From positions 1-39,122 of the forward strand of contig JBFHGJ010000051.1 of NCBI GenBank assembly GCA_041583135.1: a DNA stretch of 39,122 bases. The letters run 5' to 3'. The number at the start of each line of letters is the position of its first letter. Position 1 is the stretch's first letter. This DNA comes from JABSOG01 sp041583135 (lineage in GTDB: Bacteria > Pseudomonadota > Gammaproteobacteria > Enterobacterales > Alteromonadaceae). The position numbers were made by a program, and so were the translations under genes. The notes below the pieces were generated by a model, which saw nothing but the letters and a program-made list of their open reading frames with translations, did not search any database and was not told where the DNA came from. Below are positions 33,363 to 39,122 of the stretch, piece after piece.

Positions 33363-34737
33363 TACCTTAGAGACACTGCGCATATTGCTCGAACATAAGA
33401 GCATTATGTTCAACGCTATTCGCGCGATGGACCGCAGCGGCGATCGCTATATCAACGAAGCCCAGTTTGCCTTGACCGTGCTTAAGCACATGAATACCCT
33501 TGATGCGACCGAACAGCAAAGGGTACAAATTGCGTTTTCTACCGAAAACCTGATGCAGGCGTATATTCTGGCCGACAAAGACTCTCATAACGGCATCACT
33601 CGTCTTATCTTTCAAGAGGCTGTGATAGGACTGTTTCGTTTGTGTGACGCTTCTCTTTATCAAGAGCTGACCGACTCAAAGCTTAAATCGCGATTGGCCG
33701 GTCTGTGGCGCGTGCAGGAACGCTTTGTATCTGGCTGTTTGTCATTTTATGAAGGCGACCCCGATTATACCGAATTGGTGGATGACACCTTTGAGCAGTT
33801 GAGTATGTTGCTTGATGTGCTCAAGCGCAATGTGGTGCGAATGAAGGCGTTGAGCCAAGAGTTTGAAAGCATGTCTACCCAAGCGTGTAAAGACCCGCAT
33901 TCTTTCGTGCAATATCGGCAAACCTTGCTCAGCAATGTCACGAAACTGTTTGAGCGCCATATCAAACCCACTCAGGTATTTTTAAACCCTCAAGTGCGCC
34001 TGCCCGATGGCGACAACCTGTTTGATACCATCAGCAGCATTCAAAGCGTATTTGAAGCCAACGGCAAGTTAGAACAGGCCGACCAGATCTTTCGTTTTAG
34101 CGTCAGTTTTGCCGGTATTTTTCAACCCATTACCGAAGTGGCCCATCAGGTTGATCAGTTTTTGCGAAAAACCAGAGCGTCGATGGCTCAGTTCAATGCC
34201 ATGGAGCATCAGTATCAAAAATTGCTTGGTGCATATGGTGATACCCTGGATCATAAACTCAACAAAACTCGTATCGATTCGGCGTTTGCCAAAGACTATG
34301 ACTTTATCAATGGGCTCAAAAGAAGCCAGAGGCCGAAAGATTTTCGTATCAGCGACTCCACCAGTTATTTTGAAAACCTGTTTGCCGAAATTGAAGTTCG
34401 CTTGCAAGACAAGCTTGCCAAGGCTCTGCCGGAGACCAGAGATAGCTGGCATAGTTTTGATAATACCAATAAACTTAAGCGGGCATTGGCGCTTTATGAT
34501 CACTTAAATGAACTCAAGTTGCGACCAACCCAAGATTTGACGGCCGCATTGCATTATCGTTTAAAAGATGGCTTTGAAGACTATCAGCTGACCGACCTGC
34601 TAAGCGCTGTCACCAAGCTGCGCAAAGCTCCTGAAAAATACCGTTTAACCACCACCAACAAGAAAGCCTATATCAGCCATAATGACGATATTTTTGTCTA
34701 TCGTCGCAAGCGCTTAGAATTGGCTGAGGAAGAGTAA
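33346..34737 (+). CDS. Kleisin-position subunit (MksF/JetA-like), 463 aa
   Basis: No domain could be recognised directly; the call rests on position, size and coupling. The start is the ATG at 33346, inside the last 17 bases of the SMC gene, with GAGG seven bases upstream; the TTG at 33334 would overlap that site. The protein is soluble and almost wholly alpha-helical, beginning with a possible winged-helix segment (FNTLETLRILLEHKSIMFNAIR), then long helices (FEQLSMLLDVLKRNVVRMKALSQEFE) and a C-terminal compact region rich in basic residues (ISHNDDIFVYRRKR). MukF/MksF and JetA proteins are of this length (about 430-500 residues) and link the two SMC heads. One base separates it from the next gene. 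It could instead be an unrelated helical accessory factor. Confidence 0.65.
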   Translation: MSKLFNTLETLRILLEHKSIMFNAIRAMDRSGDRYINEAQFALTVLKHMNTLDATEQQRVQIAFSTENLMQAYILADKDSHNGITRLIFQEAVIGLFRLCDASLYQELTDSKLKSRLAGLWRVQERFVSGCLSFYEGDPDYTELVDDTFEQLSMLLDVLKRNVVRMKALSQEFESMSTQACKDPHSFVQYRQTLLSNVTKLFERHIKPTQVFLNPQVRLPDGDNLFDTISSIQSVFEANGKLEQADQIFRFSVSFAGIFQPITEVAHQVDQFLRKTRASMAQFNAMEHQYQKLLGAYGDTLDHKLNKTRIDSAFAKDYDFINGLKRSQRPKDFRISDSTSYFENLFAEIEVRLQDKLAKALPETRDSWHSFDNTNKLKRALALYDHLNELKLRPTQDLTAALHYRLKDGFEDYQLTDLLSAVTKLRKAPEKYRLTTTNKKAYISHNDDIFVYRRKRLELAEEE

Positions 34738-34738
34738 C

Positions 34739-35356
34739 TTGGACAACATTGAAACCAGCGAAGCGCAACCGGTTGCGATAAGCCAAAATCCCTTTGATCT
34801 GATCAATGCCGAGCAAAGTGCCAAAATATATCGTCAATTTGTGCAAGGTAAGGTGATCCCGAAACACCTGTATGACGATATTCGTGCCAAAATGGTTGAT
34901 AACCCTTTGTTTACTTTACTGTTTAACCATCACAGCCATTTTGAACATTTTTATCGTCATTTGGGTTTTGAATTGTGTTTTCACCAGCAAGGTGACTTTT
35001 ATTTTGTTCGTGAATCTCGCGAAGACAGTGAAGATGAGGCAGATGACAATGCGCTGAAAGTACAGACAACTTTGTTACTGTTAGGTCGTTATTATACGGG
35101 CTCGGGTCGTGACCTTAATCTTTTGTGCGACCATCAGTTCGGCTTAAATGAGAGTGATATCAAGCAGCTTGAACAAAACGACGAGTTTAAAGCCATTTTA
35201 AGAGCGGTTAGGCTAGATGGTTGGGATAAGGCTTTGGAGTTTATCTGCGTCCGTAACTTTGCCTTTAAAAGTGGCAAAACCAGCTTCTTCCTGTCACAAG
35301 CGGGGGCGGCATTCTTATTTCGCTTGGTGGAGGAATACGAGGCGCGGGAAAGTTGA
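34739..35356 (+). CDS. MukE/JetB-like small subunit
   Basis: A 205-residue protein starting at TTG 34739, one base after the previous stop, with GAGGAAG upstream inside that gene. The central part (AKIYRQFVQGKVIPKHLYDDI, then FEHFYRHLGFELCFHQQGDFYF) has the look of the MksE/JetB (DUF4194-type) tandem winged-helix family. These proteins bind the kleisin and DNA in MukBEF, MksBEF and Wadjet. An acidic patch (REDSEDEADDN) follows. The C terminus is helical and ends EYEARES. Length suits JetB/MksE (about 200-250). It is the last gene of the operon; a hairpin follows at 35384-35408. The family assignment is moderate; operon membership is certain from spacing. Confidence 0.7.
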   Translation: MDNIETSEAQPVAISQNPFDLINAEQSAKIYRQFVQGKVIPKHLYDDIRAKMVDNPLFTLLFNHHSHFEHFYRHLGFELCFHQQGDFYFVRESREDSEDEADDNALKVQTTLLLLGRYYTGSGRDLNLLCDHQFGLNESDIKQLEQNDEFKAILRAVRLDGWDKALEFICVRNFAFKSGKTSFFLSQAGAAFLFRLVEEYEARES

Positions 35357-35383
35357 GGCCGTTCACCGACTACGCTGTAAGAC

Positions 35384-35408
35384 ATTGCCGCAATGCCGCT
35401 GCGGCAAT
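35384..35408 (+). terminator. Hairpin at the end of the SMC operon
   Basis: ATTGCCGCA and TGCGGCAAT form a perfect 9-bp stem with a seven-base loop, 27 bases after the last stop. A run of six T comes 12 bases later. This is a probable operon terminator, though the T-run is displaced. Confidence 0.55.
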
Positions 35409-35579
35409 CTTGCCAATTGTCTTTTTTGATTGTTTCTAACCATCTGATCTTAATCGCTTTGTATTTTATTTAATCATCCTTGTCACTAATATTGTTATTT
35501 TTTGTTCAGCCAAAACCCCGATAATGGTTAGCGTCACAATAACCTGAAGATGTAGCTGTAAATGACAAGGGAAGAACAA

Positions 35580-35753
35580 ATGATGCTGTTGACCGTGCCT
35601 ACCGATGTCAACATTATTCGTGAAACGGTCGATTATTTTCGCGAACTTGGCTTTAGCGAACAATATGTGAAAGCCATTGAGTTAGACCTGTTGCAACAAG
35701 AAAGCAAGGTACTCGAGCTGCTCGAATGCCAAGCCGTTGCCATTCAAAAATGA
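35580..35753 (+). CDS. Small protein, unknown
   Basis: A 57-residue (or 63-residue from the ATG at 35562) soluble protein, helix-rich and acidic (IRETVDYFRELGFSEQYVKAIELDLLQQE). The ATG at 35580 is preferred because AAGGGAAG lies 5-6 bases upstream; that site would fall inside the longer frame. No family was recognised. Its 3' end overlaps the convergent DUF3750 gene by 10 bases, so the two transcripts are complementary there. Confidence 0.5.
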   Translation: MMLLTVPTDVNIIRETVDYFRELGFSEQYVKAIELDLLQQESKVLELLECQAVAIQK

Positions 35754-36331
35754 ATAAACCAACGCAGGCGAAATGGCTTGAAACAGATACCAACAGACAG
35801 TTGTAACAGCTGTACTTCTATGTAATGACCTGCCTGATAGCGCCAGCCAAATAGCGGGCTATAGAAACTATTGACTTGATTGCAGGCATAATGTCCAAAA
35901 TCTTTGCGGTAGTGCTTGCCGATGCCTGTAGGGTGCAGGTGGTGACTGATACCCGCTTGCTCCAAAATCCATTGCACATAAGTGTTGCTGTTTGGTCCCG
36001 GCCAATAATGATAGCGCCGAGTATAGGGGTATTGCTTTGGAGACTGGTTTAGTGCCCTCATCAACGCTTTGGCTTCATCACCGCTGAAGCGCTTCTCGAC
36101 CCAGCTATCTCCACAACCGACATCTTGGGTCGGAGGCAGTAGATCTTGATGCAAATGGCCCCAGCATGGTGCTTTTACAGCGGCTTTTTGCCACACTTCC
36201 CAGCGTGTCTTCTCACCGCCATTATCGACAACAAACCAGTAGTGAACGGCAATAAGGCTCAGCCAAGGTATTTTTGCTGCCCGCAACTCAACCGTGGCAG
36301 TATTTTGTGTTATTTGTGGCATATAATGCAC
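35744..36331 (-). CDS. DUF3750 family protein
   Basis: A 195-residue protein assigned to DUF3750 by the pattern IPWLSLIAVHYWFVV, then TRWEVWQ, then the hallmark YWPGPNSNTYVQWIL and HPTGIGKHYRKDFG. The family has no established biochemical role. The conserved His, Cys and Asn (GPNSNT) suggest an enzyme of papain-like or NlpC-like shape, which is speculation. No signal peptide is evident. The start is either GTG 36331 or ATG 36322; neither has a good ribosome site. The start overlaps a possible -10 box for the divergent permease gene 42 bases away. Confidence 0.8.
   Translation of the reverse strand: MHYMPQITQNTATVELRAAKIPWLSLIAVHYWFVVDNGGEKTRWEVWQKAAVKAPCWGHLHQDLLPPTQDVGCGDSWVEKRFSGDEAKALMRALNQSPKQYPYTRRYHYWPGPNSNTYVQWILEQAGISHHLHPTGIGKHYRKDFGHYACNQVNSFYSPLFGWRYQAGHYIEVQLLQLSVGICFKPFRLRWFIHF
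36322..36327 (+). promoter_or_regulatory. Possible -10 box for the permease gene
   Basis: A perfect TATAAT lies 46 bases upstream of the permease ATG. No good -35 hexamer is found at 16-18 bases, so promoter assignment is tentative. Confidence 0.3.
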
Positions 36332-36373
36332 GGCAGCGGTGAAAAATCATAAAACGACTATAGGGCATTTAAT

Positions 36374-37087
36374 ATGAAAGCTTCAATTCAAATGATTGAA
36401 TTGGTGGATTTATCTTTGGCGTTTATACCGGCGTTGGTCGTCTTGGCGGTATTGTGGCGCTGGCAACTCAATGCCAAAACCGCCCTTTATGGTATGTTTA
36501 GAATGTTGTTACAGCTGCTGCTGGTGGGATATTTTCTGGTTTACATCTTCAATAATGACAGCTCTTTAATCGTGCTTGGCGTATTGTTGTTGATGTTGTT
36601 GGCCTCTAGCTGGATAGCGCTTGGCAGTGTGCCTGGGGAGCGGCTCAAGCTTTACGGTAAATCCTTTATCGCCAATTTCTTAGCAGGAGCACTGGTGTTG
36701 GCCTTGATCTCACAATGGGTGCTGGGTATTGATCCTTGGTATAAACCGCAATATATGATCCCCTTAGCCGGCATGATCTTTGCCAATGCGATGAATTCCA
36801 TCAGCTTGGCCGCCGAGCGCTATGTGGCGGAGCGTGCTCACGGCGTTGAACATGAGGTGGCACGCAATACCGCCTTTCAAGCGTCGATTATTCCAATCAC
36901 CAATTCACTGTTTGCCGTCGGTATTGTCTCGCTGCCGGGGATGATGACAGGACAAATTCTCTCAGGTGTTTCACCCTTTATCGCCGCCCGCTATCAAATT
37001 ATGGTAATGGCCATGCTGTTTGGTTCAACAGGCATTGCCTCGGCGATTTTTCTCACTATTGCGGCAAAGGATTTTAAACTTAAATAG
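36374..37087 (+). CDS. fetB: FetB/YbbM-type ABC transporter permease (UPF0014)
   Basis: A 237-residue integral membrane protein with about seven hydrophobic helices, of the UPF0014 family that includes FetB, linked to iron export in E. coli. Family motifs are the cytoplasmic LGSVPGERLKLYG region, PLAGMIFANAMNSISLAAER, the coupling-helix-like AFQASIIPITNSL, and the C-terminal LPGMMTGQILSGVSPFIAARYQIMVM. The partner ATPase FetA is normally adjacent upstream. None lies next to it here, and the neighbour (DUF3750) is divergent. The ATG at 36374 has AGGG about nine bases upstream. The protein family is certain; the transported species is inferred. Confidence 0.88.
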   Translation: MKASIQMIELVDLSLAFIPALVVLAVLWRWQLNAKTALYGMFRMLLQLLLVGYFLVYIFNNDSSLIVLGVLLLMLLASSWIALGSVPGERLKLYGKSFIANFLAGALVLALISQWVLGIDPWYKPQYMIPLAGMIFANAMNSISLAAERYVAERAHGVEHEVARNTAFQASIIPITNSLFAVGIVSLPGMMTGQILSGVSPFIAARYQIMVMAMLFGSTGIASAIFLTIAAKDFKLK

Positions 37088-37112
37088 ACGAATGGCTGAA
37101 ACCATATCGATA

Positions 37113-37754
37113 TCAACCTAAAGGCTTGAAAAAGACATTCACCATTTTATATTTTTGTGTTGTGCTCCTACTCCAATTCCAAAAAGGCATCCAGTTTCCC
37201 GCGCTGTCTCTACGGTCATTCTTTCTAGGCAGTGCGATGATACTTTGTATTGCATACTGACCAAGTAGGTGCATTTCATCTGCTGTAGATACGCCGTCGG
37301 CGTTTGTATCCAACCACAAGGACAAATCAGTCCAAATGCCATCTTTTGCGTTGATCAGACCATCGTTATTACCGCCTAATTCTGGTCTATCATATTGCAA
37401 TAAAGCTGCAAAACCATTGGCGGCATAGACAAAATTTTCTAACTCTAAAGCGGTGCCATTGCCAAAAAGCTCACTACCATTATCAACAATGCCATTTCGG
37501 TTGCGGTCAAACGCCAAGAACGCATCTTTTTCGCCCAACTTGACCCATTGCATCAGGAGCGGTTGTCCATTGCCCAGTATATCAAATGCTACTCCAGCTC
37601 CTTTGGCGCCAAAGTGAAAGCCGTTTCCGTCAAGGTCGATGATTAGTGGATCTGGTGGCTGCGCTGTCGGATCGCAAACTGGCGCGCTGGCATTAGCGTT
37701 CGGTGTCAGCAACATTGTCGAAAGAGCTAAACTTAACGGTGTCATCATTTTCAT
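37113..37754 (-). CDS. Exported EF-hand-like calcium-binding protein
   Basis: A 213-residue protein with a Sec signal (residues 1-22, ..NANA). The mature part carries Asp/Asn-Gly loops: IIDLDGNGFHFG (39-49), AFDRNRNGIVDNGSELFG (81-98), GGNNDGLINAKDG (127-139), and DTNADGVSTADE (149-160), which fits the EF-hand spacing D-x-N-x-D-G-x5-E exactly. The IDLDGNG..DRNRNG..DNGSELFG pattern is the same as in C-terminal regions of RTX-like haemolysin proteins, here as a free small protein. The ATG at 37754 has AGGAA eight bases upstream. It is the last of three same-strand secreted genes and converges on the permease gene with a 25-base gap. Calcium binding is inferred. Confidence 0.75.
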   Translation of the reverse strand: MKMMTPLSLALSTMLLTPNANASAPVCDPTAQPPDPLIIDLDGNGFHFGAKGAGVAFDILGNGQPLLMQWVKLGEKDAFLAFDRNRNGIVDNGSELFGNGTALELENFVYAANGFAALLQYDRPELGGNNDGLINAKDGIWTDLSLWLDTNADGVSTADEMHLLGQYAIQSIIALPRKNDRRDSAGNWMPFWNWSRSTTQKYKMVNVFFKPLG

Positions 37755-37781
37755 GGTTGATTCCTGTCGATAAATATCAAT

Positions 37782-38324
37782 TTAATTGCACTCGGCAGCG
37801 CCAGAGCCACCGTTTACTGTGTTGATCCGCATAACAAAAAGGCTTTCACCATTTTTATGGTCGCGAGGTACTGGTGAGCTATTGGTGCTGCTGACAGATA
37901 TTGAAACCAAATGAAAATTACCTGTAATGGACCAGTTGAATGCATGTGAAGTACCGATAGATTCCGCCTTCCACTTAAATTGGCAGGTATTTTCAAATTC
38001 AGTCCACTTGCTAAATGCCGCAATAGTTTTATTTTCACTGATGTTCATAGAGTATGTTGCTAGACTTGATTTGGTCGTCCCTTCCTCTTTACCATATTCA
38101 AAGATATCTTCTGGACATTTTATTGAATACCCTAAAGCTGTGTAGAGCCCTGGGCCATCATTGCTGACACTATCAGATGTAATTGATACCTTAACATCAG
38201 CAGTCCACTCACCATTAAAGCTACCTGTTGATATTTGGCTCGCTTCGCTTATTGGCACAGTAACAACGACATCAGCATAAATAGGAAAGCTGAGAACTAA
38301 CAATAGAACTAAGAATTTATTCAC
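37782..38324 (-). CDS. Small secreted protein, unknown
   Basis: A 180-residue protein starting at GTG 38324, which overlaps the upstream stop by four bases (GTGA), so the two genes are translationally coupled. The signal peptide is MNKFLVLLLVLSFPIYA. The mature part is Ser/Thr rich and beta-strand-like (VVVTVPISEASQ, VKVSITSDSVSN, FHLVSISVSSTNSS). It has three cysteines, one close to the C terminus (GSGAAECN). This resembles an exported beta-sandwich, but no family is recognised. It lies 27 bases upstream of the EF-hand-like gene. Confidence 0.65.
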   Translation of the reverse strand: MNKFLVLLLVLSFPIYADVVVTVPISEASQISTGSFNGEWTADVKVSITSDSVSNDGPGLYTALGYSIKCPEDIFEYGKEEGTTKSSLATYSMNISENKTIAAFSKWTEFENTCQFKWKAESIGTSHAFNWSITGNFHLVSISVSSTNSSPVPRDHKNGESLFVMRINTVNGGSGAAECN

Positions 38325-39122
38325 TGTTCACTCTCCGGTTTAAGCGCCTTGATCTCGTCTAGAATGGTTGTGCTTTGATTGCCAGATGACAAGCGCTTGG
38401 CAAAACTGATGATGCCGTCATAACTCGGTCCGCCTCTTGCAATAGACTTACTGCCCAGTTTGTCTTGCAAATAAGTCAATAGAATTCTCTGTTTTGTTAT
38501 TTCAAGCTGTTCAAACATATTGAGTAGCCATTGCTGTTTAGCAAAGTGTGAAGCCTTCATATAGTTGCGGAACAACATGAGAGCACTTTCAAAAATGGGG
38601 TTTTGGGCTTGTAAACTTGATTGTTTTGAGAGGGGCTGCTGCTCAATAAATGCCAACAAACCTTGAAATCGAGTAAGTTCTCGACTGGCTTTGGCGATAT
38701 AGCGACGTAGCGTATCGATATCTTGTTCATCAAAACCTCTCACTCGCAATTCTTCTGCTGTCCACCTATTCAATGTTTGACCATGCAGCCATATACTGAG
38801 GTCGGACAGGCTAGCCCAACGAGGTTGTTCGGCAAGACTAATTTCATAGTGTCCTTCTTCCACTTTTTTCAGCCCCAAAGGAACCATGTGCTCAAGACCA
38901 TAGCCGTCATCAATTGAGGTGCCTAAAAGCCGGTATAGCTCATATAATCTTTTTTGTCTTAAGGGGTCTTTCATTACCTCAAGCGTTGGCCGCTCATTAG
39001 GGTCGAGCAAGCCGTAGCGTTCAAAATATTGTTGAAAAATCTGATCTAATTGACCAAACAAAGGTCTGTTTTTCAGTACGTTTGGATCTATGGCTGGGTG
39101 TTCATTGGCATAGGCGGGCAGG
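38321..39122 (-). CDS. Unknown exported protein, 5' end outside the window
   Basis: The frame is open all the way to the right edge, so the gene is truncated by the window. Inside it, 266 residues are visible. The most upstream visible residues read LPAYANEHPAIDPNVLKNRP, which looks like the end of a signal peptide cleaved after AYA, so only a few codons may be missing. A TTG at 39061 would give 246 residues but is not needed. The protein is helix-rich and hydrophilic (YELYRLLGTSIDDGYGLEH, FDEQDIDTLRRYIAK, LTRFQGLLAFIEQQ). No family is recognised. Its stop overlaps the next GTG start (GTGA). Confidence 0.7.
   Translation of the reverse strand, partial: LPAYANEHPAIDPNVLKNRPLFGQLDQIFQQYFERYGLLDPNERPTLEVMKDPLRQKRLYELYRLLGTSIDDGYGLEHMVPLGLKKVEEGHYEISLAEQPRWASLSDLSIWLHGQTLNRWTAEELRVRGFDEQDIDTLRRYIAKASRELTRFQGLLAFIEQQPLSKQSSLQAQNPIFESALMLFRNYMKASHFAKQQWLLNMFEQLEITKQRILLTYLQDKLGSKSIARGGPSYDGIISFAKRLSSGNQSTTILDEIKALKPESEQ

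Noticed and set aside
30432..35356. Canonical MukBEF chromosome condensin
   Set aside because: The SMC protein is about 500 residues shorter than MukB (near 1,480), the order differs, and a Toprim protein is part of the operon.
38321..39061. Complete 246-residue gene starting at TTG 39061
   Set aside because: The frame stays open to the window edge and the extra residues look like a signal peptide end, so the gene is treated as truncated by the window.

Overview
The window looks like chromosomal DNA of a marine-type gammaproteobacterium of the Alteromonadales/Shewanellaceae kind. The reasons are a large TonB-dependent receptor, several lipoproteins and exported hydrolases, an RlmJ and an AcyP ortholog of gammaproteobacterial type, and a Wolinella-type frdCAB cluster, which is also known in Shewanella. 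The genus cannot be fixed from the sequence alone. No tRNA, rRNA, CRISPR array, integrase or transposase gene was found.

Layout. 93-3507 (+): frdCAB, a diheme menaquinol:fumarate reductase with each start overlapping the preceding stop by a few bases. 3626-5797 (+): a lipoprotein with a PKD-like domain and 14 RCC1-like, cysteine-paired repeats. 5920-6366 (+): a single-domain globin. 6450-6643: a MITE-like inverted repeat. 6647-15987: seven minus-strand genes: an M13 peptidase lipoprotein, secF and secD (without yajC), a small exported protein, a DUF482/FemAB-like acyltransferase, an ApbE flavinyltransferase and an M20 peptidase. 16427-20372 (+): a TonB-dependent receptor and a barrel-like outer-membrane protein. 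20507-22523 (+): acylphosphatase, a small acidic protein and RlmJ. 22524-22910: a repeat-rich intergenic region with 49-bp tandem repeats. 22924-25983 (-): a 1019-residue secreted endonuclease I fused to FN3, two duplicated lamin-tail-like/PKD modules and a P domain.

26757-35356 is the accessory part. A minus-strand AAA+ ATPase carrying a C-terminal PD-(D/E)XK-like domain (26757-28364) and a minus-strand SRAP/HMCES protein (28812-29498) precede a divergently transcribed, tightly coupled four-gene operon at 29616-35356. That operon encodes a Toprim protein, a MukB/JetC-like SMC ATPase, a kleisin-sized protein and a MukE/JetB-like small protein. The composition matches MksBEFG/Wadjet (plasmid-cleaving condensin) systems, but the order is Toprim-SMC-F-E and the Toprim protein is short. 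It is the best candidate here for an undescribed or divergent system.

35580-39122: a tiny ORF converging on a DUF3750 gene, an orphan FetB-type permease, and a minus-strand cluster of three secreted proteins, one with EF-hand-like loops. The most upstream of these three genes runs off the right edge of the window.
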